Shown one piece after another: positions 12,450 to 24,622 of a DNA stretch of 64,000 nucleotides. A program made the translations under genes and the position numbers. Source of the stretch: Molossus alvarezi. Its lineage: Eukaryota; Chordata; Mammalia; Chiroptera; Molossidae. Numbering within the stretch: position 1 is the first letter of the stretch; the number at the start of each line of letters is the position of its first letter. The stretch lies in assembly GCA_037176705.1 (NCBI GenBank), contig CM073893.1:17918074-17982073 (forward strand), given 5' to 3'. The notes below the pieces were generated by a model. That model saw only the letters and a program-made list of their open reading frames with translations, was not told where the DNA came from and made no database searches.

Positions 12450-12706
12450 TTTTTTATCCTTACCCGAGGACATTTTTTTTTTTTTTTGCATTTATCTTCA
12501 CATAGAGTGGGAGGGAGAGAGGGAAGAAGAGAGAGAGAGAGAGAGAATCATCGATGTGAGAGAGACACATCAAGTGGTTGCCACACACTCGACCCCAACC
12601 AGGGCTAGGGACTAACTGCAACTGAGGTACATACCCTTAGCAGGAACTGAACCTGGGACTCTGGTCCGCAAGCCAACACTCTAACCGCTCACCCAAAACA
12701 GCCAGG
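12450..12706 (-). mobile_element. Ves SINE type A
   Basis: ATCCTTACCCGAGGAC hairpin, GA-rich body with a long (GA)n run, and the head ending AACAGCCAGGGC. The TSD is AGGAGCCCATAT/AGGAACCCTCATAT. Confidence 0.88.
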
Positions 12707-12719
12707 GCAGGAACCCTCA

Positions 12720-15005
12720 TATTTTTACTTTTGTTGCCACCCTTACTACCACTGCCCTAATTTAGGCCCCTGTCATTCTCACTCATACAAGTGTGATAGG
12801 GCACCTGGTTTTTCTGTCTCTGGTATCTTCCTTCTTCAGTGTATCTTGTGAATTGGTCTTTCAGAAATATTTTCATGTAACTTTCCTGGTAAGGTCATTC
12901 CTGTTGCCTTCAGGATAAAATTAAAAGTCCTTAGCATGCCACACATTCTACCAAAGGCCGTATCTTTTCTTCCTCACCAACCCCCACCACTTTTCTTTAT
13001 GTCTCCTTTATGCCAGCCATATTTGAGACAGTGAGGTAACCAATACAGTTTCCTCTCCATACCTCTGTACATGCTATCCTCCTGTATACATTTTTTGTTT
13101 GCTATCTCTTTAGTGGGGTTTCACTCTGGCAAACTCTTTCTCTATTCAGACTCCTTCATATATTTCTGGAACACCAAGATTGCAATTCTGCCACATCCTG
13201 CCATTCTAGTTCAAAACTTAAGAAGTTCTCCATAGGGCCTTTCCTGGTTTACTAATGACATATTACTATCGGTTCCTTTGCTTTTCCTTTTCTCTAATGC
13301 TTTCCTCAGTGAACTTTCCTTTGCTTCTTTGGGATAAATTGCTGTGATGTACAGTAAATTTTATTTGGGTATAGTGGTGGCTCTGTCAAGAATCTCACTG
13401 AGGTTAGGGACCTTGGGCTCTGACTAATAAGTTAGTGACCAGTATATAAAATTTAGTAAATACTCATTGAGAAGAGAAATTAGATAATATATTTGAAAAT
13501 ACTACATTTGGGAGTGAAAAGCACTATATTATTATGTAGTGATATTGTTGCCGAGCCCTCCTTTGACAGTCTTTTCTGCTGTAATGATTTCTGTAACATG
13601 AACTAATTCATACTTGAATGTTAAAGAGGAGTGATGTTAGTTAATGCAAAATTTATGTTTGTGCCTATTTGATTCTTACCAGAACATTGACTGTTTAGCA
13701 CTCCCAAGTAACAGCATTTGAACACAAACAACTGAAGTACAGGAACACAATTGAATACAGCAAGCCCAGCAGTATGCACATTGCCCATCCACTCATGTTC
13801 TGCCTCTTGGCTTCATTTAACCATATGTTCTGTGTAAAGGTGCTTATTGGCACAATTGTCTTAATGTATTTCCTCTTTTTTCATGATTTTGTAGAATGTG
13901 AAATTTTTCATCAACCTATATGCCATATAGCAGATACACTAGAATCGTCTTTCCTTAAATTCATTAACAGCATATAATCTTTTCTGGTTCTTTACCTCAT
14001 TGATTACTCTTTTTTAGTTGGTTTTGCCAACTCTTCTTTCTATCCATTGAATGTGGGCGTGCCTTGGGATTCTGTCTGTGACTCTCCTGTATAGACTTTT
14101 TCTTGCTCACATCAACAGCTCCCTTAGTTTTAACCATCATTTCGTGGGAAGGGAGGAATTTAATTGTTTTAATTCATTGGAAATTAATCACATGAGCATC
14201 ATATCATTTTGTCAATTTCAAAGTGTTTAAAGATATGTTCTGCCTTTGTTCTTTTCTTTTTTCTGTTTATGACATCATCATTTTCACTGTGACCTGAACT
14301 TGAAACTTGAGAGGTTTCTTGGACTCCTTCCTCATCTTCCACATTCAGTCAGATGCTAGTCATGTAGCTTGAATCTCTGTGCTGTCTCTGGATTTTGGCC
14401 CTGCCTCTATTCCACTGCCTTCAGCCTACTTTCAGCCTTTATCACCAAGCAGTTTAAAAGTTGCCTCCAAAGTGGTAGTCTTCCTCTAATTTATAAGATT
14501 TTTCAGTGAGCCTGATACCTGATTATTTCTCCAGGGTCAACTTCCTTCCCCTACACTCCACCCCTTTAAGCTGTAGCAACACTGAACTTCTTATATGCTT
14601 ATACATAATCTGGAATCCCGCCCTCTTCTGCTTGCCAGTGCTATTTCTATTCTCAGGGCTATTCTGCTGACTAGAATATCCTTCCCTGCCTCTTTTTGCC
14701 TGGCTAATTTCCTACCCCTCTTAAATACTCAACTCTGGGTTTAGCTCTTCTGAGAAATCTTTCTGAATCCCCTTCATTCTCCCAGGTTGTGTTAGCTACC
14801 CTTCTTCATTCCTGGAAGAACTCTGAGTATATCTTTCTCATTGTACTTGTGATAATATATTTTAATTATGTTTTACCTGTTTCTCCTACTACTTTGTGAG
14901 CCTTTTGAGGACAAAAGCTATATACCTCCATTGCTTGCTTCCTAGTACAGTGGCTGGAACAAAGTAAGCACTAAAATATTTCTTGAATAAATATATCCAT
15001 ACCAG
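12720..15005 (+). repeat. L2 LINE remnants
   Basis: Typical L2 non-coding 3' text is seen at 12880-13260 (AAAAGTCCTTAGCATGCCAC) and again at 14280-15005. The latter ends AAAGTAAGCACTAAAATATT and TTGAATAAATA, the L2 3' end. The part between (13260-14280) is AT-rich with nothing recognised. Confidence 0.65.
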
Positions 15006-15057
15006 ATAGCACCAGCCCAGTAATTTTTCTAAAGTATATTTTTGAACTGACACTTTT

Positions 15058-15298
15058 TTTTTTTATCCTCACCCGAGGACATTTTTCCATTTTTTGTTCA
15101 GATAGAGTGGGAGGGAGAGAGAGAGAGAGAGAGCGAAACATCGACATGAAAGGGACACATTGAGTGGCTGCCATCCGCACAACCCAACCAGAGCCAGGGA
15201 CAAACTGCAACCGAGGCACGTGCCCTTGCGGGAACTGAACCCAGGTCTCTCTGGACCACAGGCTGATGCTCTAACCGCTGAGCCAAACTGGCCAGGGC
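15058..15298 (-). mobile_element. Ves SINE type A
   Basis: ATCCTCACCCGAGGAC hairpin, GA-rich body, and head GAGCCAAACTGGCCAGGGC. The exact 15-bp TSD TGAACTGACACTTTT is at 15043-15057 and 15299-15313. Confidence 0.94.
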
Positions 15299-15407
15299 TG
15301 AACTGACACTTTTAATCTTCTAGTGCCTTTTCCTACTGCTTCCCAAATCGACTCCAAACTTTTTATGATAGGTAAAGTATTAGGGGGTTAAGAAGCATGC
15401 ATAGTGA

Positions 15408-15623
15408 GACCCAGAGACATGGAAGTAGGGTACAGACTGACAGCCCTCAGAAGAGAGGGGGTGAGTAGAAGAGGGAAGAGATAAACCACAGAACTTATAT
15501 GCATGTACGTATAACTGAAGGACATGGACAACAAAGCGGGGGGCGAGGTGAGGTGGGGAAGGGAGGAGAGTGTCAGTGGGGAAAGAAGTATCTAACAAAA
15601 ATAAATTAATAAAAAAAAGAAAA
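15408..15623 (+). mobile_element. Short L1 3' UTR insertion
   Basis: 5'-truncated L1 3' UTR. It matches the 3' end of the L1 at 53313-59772 (AGACCCAGAGACATGGAAGT, then AAGAGATAAACCACAG) and ends AACAAAAATAAATTAAT. The TSD ATGCATAGTGA is exact at 15397-15407 and 15624-15634. Confidence 0.9.
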
Positions 15624-15999
15624 ATGCATAGTGAAATAATTTTTATATTTTTCAATCATAAAAATGTTCTAATTGGAAAAAGCAGAGAGAATAGTATATT
15701 AGTCCTATATGCATATCACAGTTTGCTTCATCGTTTGCTTATCTGTGTATAGTAGACATGGCATTTTACTTCTGAACACTTAAGGCTACTTCTCCAAAGT
15801 ATGTGTGTTTCTACACAAATACCACATCACCCTGACAAAATAATTTCCTAATAAAATCTAATCCAGTCCACATTTAAATATCTCCTGTTGTCTTTTTTTT
15901 TTTTAACATTTGTTCTTTAGAAGCATGATTAAACAAGATCAGATCACATTTGGTTCTGTTTTTTGACTCCTTTAATCTAGAGCAGGCTCCTCCCACCTT

Positions 16000-16455
16000 G
16001 TTTTATTGTAGTAAAATATATAACATTTACCATTTTAGATATTTTAAGTGTACAATTCTGTGACATTAAGTACATTAACATTGTTGTGTAACCATCATCA
16101 CTTTATCTACAGAACTTTTTCATCTTCAACTGAAACTCTTGTCTCCATTAAACAACTGTATTTTCCCTGTCCCTAGCCCCTGGCAACTTCCTTTCTATTT
16201 TTTGTCTTTATGAATTTAACTACTCTAGGAACCTCATATAAGTAGAATCATGTATTTGTCTTTTTGTGACTGGCCTATTTCATACCATAATGTCTTCCAG
16301 GTTCATCCACATTGTAGCATGTGTCAAAATTTCCTTCCTTTTTATGGCTGAACAAATAGTATTCTATTGTATGTATATACCACATTTTATTTATCCATTC
16401 TTCCATTGATGGATACTTGGGTTGCTTCCACCTTTTAGCTATTGTTGTCTACCAT
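16000..16455 (-). mobile_element. Old L1 3' fragment, antisense
   Basis: The plus strand shows reversed L1 text (TATTCTATTGTATGTATATA and CCATTGATGGATACTTGGGT), the ORF2 tail and 3' UTR of an old L1M. It is not coding. Confidence 0.75.
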
Positions 16456-16701
16456 TTTTTAAATACCACCGATTTGTGAAAAATGAAGTCAGTTTCTTAA
16501 ACTTAAACCACATGAAATTGTCATTTTTGAGATTCAAAACAGCCAAGTATCGGCAATCTCATAGGGTTAGACCAAATGGAATGTCCTAATTTACTAGATT
16601 TGTCTTTTTCTTTGTGGTGTGCCTTAACTTGTTTCTCCTGTTTTTTTATCACCCTCTGAATTTTCTGTAAGCTAGAGGTTAGTTTTAAAGGCCAGAATAT
16701 C

Positions 16702-16918
16702 ATCTGGCTGGTGTGGCTCAGTGGTTGAGCGTCAACCCATGCACCAGGAGGTCGCCAGTTCGATTCCTGGTCAGGACACATGCCCAGGTTGTGGGCCCAA
16801 TCCCGGGGGTAGGGGAGGGCATGCAGGAGGCAGCCAATCAATTTTGTCTCTCATCAGTGTTTCTCTCTCTCTCTCCCTCTCACTTCCTCTCTAAAATCAA
16901 TAAAGGAAAAAAAATAAT
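16702..16918 (+). mobile_element. Ves SINE type B
   Basis: Head GGCTGGTGTGGCTCAGTGG, CATGCACCAGGAGGTC, B box GTTCGATTCC, CT-rich body and AAAATCAATAAAGG tail. TSD AAAGGCCAGAATATC/AAAGGTCAGAATATC. Confidence 0.93.
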
Positions 16919-18340
16919 AAAGGTCAGAATATCTTCAGTTTAAGCATTTTTTAATATATTAAAAAATACCTCAGTTGGTGATGCTGTGTACTTCAGAATA
17001 TATCTCAGTGGTGATGCTAAGATTGATCAGAGGGTTCAGATGATAAAGAATAGTTTAACATCGTGATGTCAAACTATTGCTATATTTGATGGAATGGATT
17101 TTAATTATTTGGGTGAAATGTGATATTGACTGGATAACATTTGAAGTGAAGAGAAAAAAAAGTAACCTGACATCTCGGTATCCAGTAAAGGAGTTAGAAA
17201 ATGTATCTAGAAAATGTAACTTCCAAGTCAATGGCATTCTCTTTATGTGACTGACACAATTCCTAAATTGACCTTTTGTTTTCTTAGGGTAAGATTTGGC
17301 TAATACTCTCATTTCCAAATCTCTATTTCTTTCTTTGAAGGTAAAGCAACATTAAAAACATAAGGAGGATATCGCTATACTTTGTTGTGGCAGTTTTGCA
17401 ATTAAGAAAAGTTTTGTCACAGCCTAGGATATCAACATTAACAGTTCATGGCTGTATTTACTTGAAATTAGTCATTCTGAATGGTTGAGTTTTCTGGGTT
17501 TTAAGTTTATTTGTTTATATAACAAATTTGCTTTTATTTTGAAATGCCAAAGTTTCTAAAAATGTCCTGTACATTTCTCTACCTTCTTAAATAGAATATA
17601 ATTTAGAAAGTAACAATTATGTTATTTTAAAGAAGAGAATTGCCTTTATGCATATGGATATTGGTTTTTGCTCTTACTTAAGTGATGCCTTTAGGATCTT
17701 AATCTTAGATTTCTCAGAATTTTGTTCTTAATTTCTATGCTTTTTGCTCTTCATATTTTTTTGCCTGTCCTTCCCTTGCTCTTAATCTGTCAGCTTTCTC
17801 TTTGTTACTGTCAGCATGTTTACTTGTAATAGCTCCTCTCGTTCCTTTAAATTTGATGGTTCATGTATACTAGTATCTTGAATAACAGATTTACTAAATA
17901 TGTATTTAGCATTTGCTATGTGCCAGGCATTGTTAATGCCAATGATTATAAATATGAGTAATATTGTCTTTCCTTTAGGAAGTTCATTTTAGTGGGAGAG
18001 ACTGATACCTAAGCATATGCTTAATGCACAGCATAAGTTCTTTAATACAGTTACATAATTTGCAAAGTATGGGGGAGCATAGGAAAAGGGAGTGATTAAC
18101 TGTACTTGGGGAAATTGAATAAGGTTACACAGAACACTTGAGCTAGGTCTTGAAGGATGTGTAGAAGTTTGCCAAGACAGAAACAAAAATAACATGAATA
18201 ACAGTGAATATGTCGTGGAGTCTTAAAGGCATCGTGTAGTCGAGCAACAGTTAATATGGTGACATTACATCCACTCTCCCTTCTTTTGGAAACAGCTTTC
18301 TGATTTGGTCCTTGGAAGTTGCTCTTCTGTCATTGGATAA
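16919..18340. other. Intron 1, mostly unclassified, L2 fragment
   Basis: AT-rich with no gene. An L2 stretch at 17885-18190 is recognised from TTTGCTATGTGCCAGGCATT and later AGCTAGGTCTTGAAGGATG. Nothing could be recognised in 16930-17880. Confidence 0.5.
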
Positions 18341-18357
18341 CTCTTGGTGGGATTTTT

Positions 18358-18554
18358 TTAAAATTTATTGTTTTTGGTTTTTTTTAGGGAGAGGAAGGGA
18401 GAGAGAGAGAGAGACATTGCTCAGTTGCCTCCCGCATGGGCCCCGACTGAGGATCGAACCCGCAACCTGGGTATGTGCCCTGATCGGGAATCGAATCTGC
18501 CACCTTTCGGTGTATAGGACAACGCTCCAGCCAACTGAGCCACACTGGCCAGGG
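18358..18554 (-). mobile_element. Ves SINE type C
   Basis: On the minus strand the head is GCTCAGTTGGCTGGAGCGTT with TATACACCGAAAGG, and the tail lacks a hairpin. The exact 17-bp TSD CTCTTGGTGGGATTTTT is at 18341-18357 and 18555-18571. Confidence 0.93.
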
Positions 18555-19120
18555 CTCTTGGTGGGATTTTTAACATTAGTGCTCCTGTCTGTGGTTAATT
18601 AAGGTGCCTCACCCTTTCTGGATAACACAAATTAGACCAATCAAATGCTGTCCCTGGCGTTTTAATCTTGTAGTAAGCTGATACTGGGACCTAAGTGATT
18701 CATCCTGGCAGAAGTGCTGTGAAAAAATCTTTCATTAATTCCTGACACCTAGATATGTGGAGTTGCTTTCATCCTGATTTTTTCATAGATCTGATTCTTC
18801 AACTTGGCCTTTGGTTCTTTGAATTGCTCTATATTCTTCTAATAAATCTTTCTGCCCCCACACCTTGTTTTTTAAATTAATTGAAATATCTTTTTACTGT
18901 TTACAGCATATCTCTGAGGTGATTGAGGTAATCTCTCTGAGGTCATCCTATTTGCCCAGGAGGACTAAGGGAGTTCCCAGTACACAGGACTTGCAGTGTC
19001 CAAACCAGGAAGTCCTAGGCAAACCTTAACAAGTTGGTCACTAATATAATTGAAACAGTTTGGGAGTAAAGATAATGAATTTTGGGAACCAAATGTTGTT
19101 CACATAAAAATATTCAGTAT

Positions 19121-19335
19121 AGCCCTGGCCGGTTTGGCTCAGCGGTTAGAGCGTCAGCCTGCGGTACTGAGAGACCCAGGTTTGGTTCCCGCTAAGGGCG
19201 CGTACCTCTGTTGCAGTTTGTCCCCGGCCCTGGTTGGTCGTGCGGGTGGCAGCCACTCGATGTGTTCCTTTCACTTCGATGTTTCTCTCTCTCTCTCTCT
19301 CTTCCTCTCTCGGATGAGGATAAAAAAAAAAAAAA
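19121..19335 (+). mobile_element. Ves SINE type A
   Basis: Head CCCTGGCCGGTTTGGCTCAG, tRNA boxes, (TC)n body and GGATGAGGATAAAA tail. The TSD is approximate (ATATTCAGTAT/AAATTCAATAT). Confidence 0.92.
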
Positions 19336-19454
19336 TTCAATATACAACTGAAAATAATGTGTATAGAACTAGTTTGTTTTAGTTATTTCGTTCAGCAGTT
19401 ATTTGCATTCTGGACTAAGTGTGAGGAGTAAAACAATGAAAATTATAACCAATA

Positions 19455-19615
19455 ATTGTTAAGCACTTACTATGTGCAAGGCACTCTGCTTTTAAGAATG
19501 TTAAATAATCCTCACAAAATTGCCGTCATACAGGTGAAAATTAGTTATTTGCTTATTAAGAACATAATACTAGGAAGAGGCAGAACTGCCATTTAGTCCT
19601 AGATTTTCTACTTAA
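19455..19615 (+). repeat. MIR fragment
   Basis: TAAGCACTTACTATGTGCAA and AATAATCCTCACAAAATTG are MIR core motifs. The 3' half is diverged. Confidence 0.75.
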
Positions 19616-19626
19616 AACCCTGTGCC

Positions 19627-19889
19627 TTAGTCTTATCCGTTTGCTCAGTGGTTAGAGCATCGGCCTGCAGACCAAAGGGTCACAGGTTCAATTTCCAGTC
19701 AAGGGCATGTACCTGGGTTGAAGGTTCAAGCTCCAACCCTGGTCAGGGTTGTGTAGGAGGCATCCGATTGATGTCTCTCTCTCTCTCTCTCACCCACCCT
19801 CTCCCTTTCTCCCACTCTATCTTAAAAAATCAATGGAAAAATATCCTCGGGTAAAAATATCCTCGAGTGAAGATTAACCAAAAATAAAA
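19627..19889 (+). mobile_element. Ves SINE type A with duplicated tail hairpin
   Basis: The head is weak at its first bases (CTTATCCGTTTGCTCAGTGG). The tail contains ATATCCTCGGGTA and then ATATCCTCGAGTGAAGATT, so the terminal hairpin unit is doubled. TSD AACCCTGTGCC on both sides. Confidence 0.88.
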
Positions 19890-20492
19890 CAACAACCCTG
19901 TGCCCTTAATAACCATTCTCCTACTGTGTCTCAGGGTCCCTGCTCAAGTGTTGGCTAGACTAGTACGGAAATTATTCGAAAGCAAAGAAATACTTACTAT
20001 AATGGGATTACAGTATGTGGAGAGTGCAGTGGGCACATAGGGAGAGACTCAGTGGGGTGAGTCAGGGAAGGCTTCATAGAGATGATTGTGCTTAAGCTGA
20101 AAGTAGAAAAGTGTCTAGATGTTTCTTTGGAGTCTTAGGTGGGCCTGGAAGTAAAATGCAGCATGAAATGTTCCAGGAAACTGAAGTAATTCAGTATCTT
20201 CTACAGATGGAATAATTGGAAAGTTGGATAGGGTAGGCAGGGGCCACTGTGAAAAACCTCTTCTGTGGGGAAAATTTTAAATAGAGAAGTGAGTTTTGTG
20301 CATTTAGAACTATTGCTTTGGTTGCACCATTGGAGATGGGTTGGTGAGGGTGAAAAGAGGGCTTGGAAAGAACAGTTAGAAAACACTCAGGGGTCTCAGA
20401 AATGGATGGTCTGACTAACAGTACTGGCATTGGGGCCCAAAGGCAGGAACAGTTGTTAGGATCATTTATTTGGTATATTTTACTTTGTAGAA
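19890..20492. other. Intron 1, L2-like, no gene
   Basis: GGGAAGGCTTCATAGAGATG and nearby purine-rich text look like L2 interior. The 104-codon minus frame at 20191-20505 has no recognisable domain. Confidence 0.4.
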
Positions 20493-20732
20493 CAGAGGTT
20501 AGCAAACTTTTTCTGTAAAGGGCTATAATATTTTTAAAACCCTAAATATTTTAGGCTTTGAGGGCCATACTGTTTATATCACAACTACTCAACTCTGCTG
20601 TGAGCATGAAAGCAGCCATAGACAATATGTAAACAACTGGGTGTGACTTCCAATAAGCTTTATTTACAAAATCTGCTGGAGGGCTAGATTTGGCTTGCAA
20701 CTTTGGCTCAGTTCATAGTTTGCTTACCTCTG
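20493..20732 (+). mobile_element. hAT-Charlie-type non-autonomous DNA transposon
   Basis: The terminal inverted repeat CAGAGGTTAGCAAAC matches GTTTGCTTACCTCTG at the other end in 14 of 15 positions. The 8-bp flanks TTGTAGAA and TTCTAGGA fit the hAT NTCTAGAN target. The interior (AAAGGGCTATAATATT, TTTAGGCTTTGAGGGCCA) belongs to a common mammalian MER element. It has no coding capacity. Confidence 0.88.
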
Positions 20733-21682
20733 TTCTAGGATGATGTGGACATTAGTGAAGATTGGGAAAATAGTTCAAGCAATGATTAGAGCAATTAGGA
20801 TGATAATATGAATGAGGGCTTATGGGAATAAGAAGAAAAGAGGACTAGGGGAGTCCTCTCACATTATTTTAGGAGACTAGTGAAAAGAATTAGCCTATAG
20901 GAAGCTTACAGCAAAGTGATGTATCAGAACATGGGACGGCAGGAGGGTTTCCTGGAGGGTGGATAGTAGTTGCAGTATTAGTGCTACAGAGAGGAGAGGT
21001 ATGATGAGGACCTGAAATAAGCCAAGCCGTTCATTGTATTTGGCAATTGGGAGCCACTGAGAAGTGGAAAACCCTGAAAGTGGTTGAAGCTGGGAGCTAG
21101 ATTCTGATGGGGTAAAGGACTAAATTGGAGGTAAAGTAGTAGAACCAGTCAGTAGAAACTCAGTTTAAAAATTGGTAGTTATAGGAAGGAGGTACCAATG
21201 GTTAGCTTGAAAAGAAGGTAGGGTTAAAGAAGGCTTTTTGTTGTTTCTTATTTCTTTAGAAGTGAGGGATTAACTACTGGTTGTAGGCTAAACTGAATAA
21301 ACCTGAGCAAAAGAGACTTAAGGACCTGGCTAGAAAAGGAATAAATTGATTGAGCCTAGGGTAAGTGAGGAGTTTTTAGGGAGGTGAAAGTTGTGGTTAG
21401 TTTTTGAAGGAGTCTCAGTGGAAAAGACTTGGAGAAGTACAGACATATGTGAGGATGGGCTGCAGTAGTGTAGGGAAAGTGAAACAAAGTGTGTTTAATT
21501 ATCTCCTCATTTATTAGTTTTACTTCTATTCTACTTTAATGTAAAAGTTAAATATATTTTAAAACAAGATTAAAATATAAATCATGATTCTAAATAAGAT
21601 AATTTTAGCATTCAGATATATTTATAAGTTTTAGGGAGAACGTTTAGAAACTGGCAATTCCCAATTAAAGCTATCATACTTT
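20733..21682. other. Intron 1, purine-rich L2-like, no gene
   Basis: G/A-rich sequence resembling old L2 interior up to about 21480, then AT-rich unclassified DNA. Confidence 0.4.
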
Positions 21683-21870
21683 TTTTTATTGTTAAAAGTA
21701 TTACAGATGTTCTCCTCTGTTCCCCATTGACCCCTCCTTCCCAAGCCTAGTGTCCCTGTCGATTGATTGTGCATATATGCATATAAGTCCTTTGCTTTAT
21801 CTCTTCCCATTGCCCCGTCCTTCTGAGGTTTGTCAGTCTGTTCCCTACTTCCATGATTCTAGATACTTTT
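21683..21870 (-). mobile_element. L1 3' UTR fragment, antisense
   Basis: TTATTGTTAAAAGTATTACA and the following CCCC-rich text are the reverse of the bat L1/HAL1 3' UTR seen elsewhere in the window (compare 60895-61100). It is diverged and short. Confidence 0.72.
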
Positions 21871-21988
21871 TAATGATAAAATGAAATTTTACTCCTATAC
21901 GAGAATATATTCTTATTGACTTAAATCCTTCATAGAAGTGACAGTAATTTTAAATATTTCCTCACTCCCCTTGTGCAATCAAAAAAGT

Positions 21989-22194
21989 TGTTTTTTTCTT
22001 TCTTGATTTTAGAGAGAGAGTAAGGGAGAGGGAGAGATAGAAATATCAATGAGAGAGAACATCGATTGGCCGTCTCCTGCATGACCCCCACTGGGGAATT
22101 GGCCCACAACCTGGGCACGTGCCCGGACCAGGAATCCAACTGGTGACCTCTTGGTGCATGTGTCGACGCTCAACCACTGAGCCACACCAGCCGG
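21989..22194 (-). mobile_element. Ves SINE type B
   Basis: TCTTGATTTTAGAGAG tail, GA-rich body, and head CTCAACCACTGAGCCACACC on the plus strand. TSD CCCCTTGTGCAAT (left)/CCCCTTGCACAAT (right). Confidence 0.9.
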
Positions 22195-22209
22195 ACCCCC
22201 TTGCACAAT

Positions 22210-22211
<2 letters not shown>

Positions 22212-22254
<43 letters not shown>

Positions 22255-22508
22255 ATCCTCACCCGAGGACATTTTTCCTTTTTTTTTTTTTTTTTTTGTT
22301 GTTCAGGTAGAGTGGGAGGGAGAGAGAGGAACAGAGAGAGAGAGAGAAACATCGATGTGAAAGGAACACATCGAGTGGCTGCCACCCATACAACCGACCA
22401 GGGCCGGGGACAAACTGCAACCGAGGTACGCGCCCTTAGTGGGAACCGAACCCGGGTCTCTCAGGATCGCAGGCCGACGCTCTAACCGCTGAGCCAAACC
22501 GGCCAGGG
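22212..22508 (-). mobile_element. Ves SINE type A with (TAAA)n tail
   Basis: The tail is about 40 bp of TTTA repeats instead of plain poly-T, then ATCCTCACCCGAGGAC, body, and head GAGCCAAACCGGCCAGGGC. It entered the right TSD of the neighbouring type B SINE. TSD CCCCCTTGCACAATTTA on both sides. Confidence 0.93.
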
Positions 22509-23531
22509 CCCCCTTGCACAATTTAAAGTTACTGTCATGGACTGTGGATGGTAGCAAAAGTATGATTTTCAATTATCCGTTGAGTTCTGGAAACATTGAT
22601 TTTGCTTGGAATAAAGGAATAGGTACTTGGATGTTAAAGTTCTGTAGTGGCTGGACATTTGCTTTTGTTTTCTAAATTTTGTGAGTGTGGGCTAATACAA
22701 ACATCATTAGGTATCTTTTTGAGCCTTTGAAACTTTGGGAAAGTGGGATATTTGAGAGACTTAGAGCTAAATTAATCCAGTTTTGGAATACAGAGGGAAA
22801 AAGTCCATACTGTGATTATGATCTCTGTCTTCAAGGGGCATTTAACCTAGTGGAGCTTGCTTTTTTTGCTTTTATATAGATATTGCAAACTTGATTTCTA
22901 AAATTCATATGGACTTAAAGGGACTCCCAAAATAGCCAAAACATTTTTGAAAAAGAACAAAGTTGGAGAACTCATATTTAGCAATTTCAAAACTTACACA
23001 AACCACTAGTAATCAAGACTGCACAGTATTGGCATAAGAATAGCTGTATAGACCAGTGGAATACATTTGAGAGTCTAGAAATAAATTCTCATATTTACAA
23101 TTGATTTTTTTTTTTTTTGTAGGTCAATTGATTTTCAATGAAGGTACCAAAACAGGGAAATAGGGAAAGAATAGTCTTCAATAAACGGTGCTGGGACAAC
23201 TGGTTGTAAACGATATTGGACATCTACCTCATACAAAGTTGATCAAACACCTGAATATAAGAACTAAAACTATAAAAGTCTCAGAAAAAACAGAAGTGTA
23301 GATCTTCATTACCTCAGATTGGGTAGTGTTTTCTTAGTATGACACTAAAAGCACAAGTGACTAAAGAAAATACCTAAATTGGACTTAATCAAAATTAAAA
23401 TATTTTGTGTTTCAAAAGACATCACGAAAGTGAAAAGACAACCTACAAATGGAAGAAAATATTTGGGAATCATATATCTCATAAGGAATTTGTATCTAGC
23501 ATAATTAAAGACTGACAACTCATGGACAAAG

Positions 23532-23768
23532 TGCCCTGGCCAGTTTGGCTCAGCGGTTAGAGCGTCAGCCTGCGGTCCAGAGAGGCCCGGGTTTGGTTCC
23601 CGCTAAGGGCACGTACCTCGGCTGCAGTTTGTCCCCGGCCCTGGTTGGGTCGTGCCGGAGGCAGCCACTCGACGTGTCCCTTTCACGTCGATGTCTCTCT
23701 CTCTTTCTCTCTCTCCCTCCCACTCTGTCTGAACAAAAAAAATGTCCTCGGGTGAGGATAAAATAAAT
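23532..23768 (+). mobile_element. Ves SINE type A
   Basis: Head CCCTGGCCAGTTTGGCTCAG, B box region, CT-rich body and tail hairpin GTCCTCGGGTGAGGAT. TSD ATGGACAAAG at 23522-23531 and 23769-23778, inside the old L1. Confidence 0.93.
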
Positions 23769-24231
23769 ATGGACAAAGGGTTTGAACAGATGGATCTCTA
23801 AATTACGCAAGTGGTTATTAACACATGAAAAGATCCTCAGCATTATTGATTATTAGGGAAATACAGATCAAAAGTACAATGAAATATTATTTCATACCCA
23901 CTAAGATTACTAAAACAAACAAACAGGTAATAATAGCAGGTGTTGGGGAGAATATGTAGAAATTGGAACACTTCTGGTGGGATTGTAAATAGTGTAGCCA
24001 CTTTGGAAAAAAGTTTGATAGTTCTTTCAAATATTAATCATAGAGTTGCTATATGACCCAGCAATTTTACTCCTATGTGTGTAAAATTTAGAGATATGAA
24101 AATATGTGTACACAAATGTTTATATTACTATTATTCATAATAGCCAAAACTAGAAACAGCCCAAGTATCCATCAGTTGATGAATGGATAAATAAAATGTG
24201 GTATATCCATACAATGGAATACAGTTGACCC

Positions 24232-24622
24232 TTGAACAATGCGGGGGTTAAGGATGCTGACAACCCCACACAATAATTCGTGTATAACTTTTGACTTCCC
24301 AAAAACTTTATTCGTCCTTCAGTATCTGCAGGGGATTGGTTCTAGGAACCCCACCCCCTTCCAGTGAATACCCAAATTAGACAGTGCTGAAGTCCGTTAT
24401 ATAAAGTGATATAAATCAATGCATACAGTTGGCCCTCTGTATGCACAGATTCTCAACCCCAGTGGAAATTACTGTTTTCAGTTTGCAGTTGGTTGAATCT
24501 ATAGATGCAAAACCCAGGGATTCGGAGGGATACAGAGGGCTGACAGTATATTTATTGAAGGGGAAATCCATGTTTAAGTGGACCCATGAAGCTTAAACCC
24601 ATGTTGTTCAAGGGACAAGTCA
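24232..24622 (+). mobile_element. Tigger/MER2-type DNA transposon remnant, nested
   Basis: It begins CAGTTGACCCTTGAACAATG after a TA and ends near TGTTGTTCAAGGGACAAGTC, giving a pogo-type terminal inverted repeat. It sits in the 3' part of an old L1 and is itself interrupted by related sequence. Confidence 0.78.
24426..24546 (+). mobile_element. Second Tigger/MER2-type element nested inside
   Basis: It starts CAGTTGGCCCTCTGTATG after a TA and ends near GGATACAGAGGGCTGACAG before another TA, an inverted-repeat pair. The text before it (24320-24420) resembles the 5' end of another MER2 copy. Boundaries are approximate. Confidence 0.65.

Noticed and set aside
16702..16800. tRNA-like A and B boxes at many sites
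   Set aside because: They are the heads of Ves SINEs with CT-rich bodies, A tails and TSDs, not functional tRNA genes.
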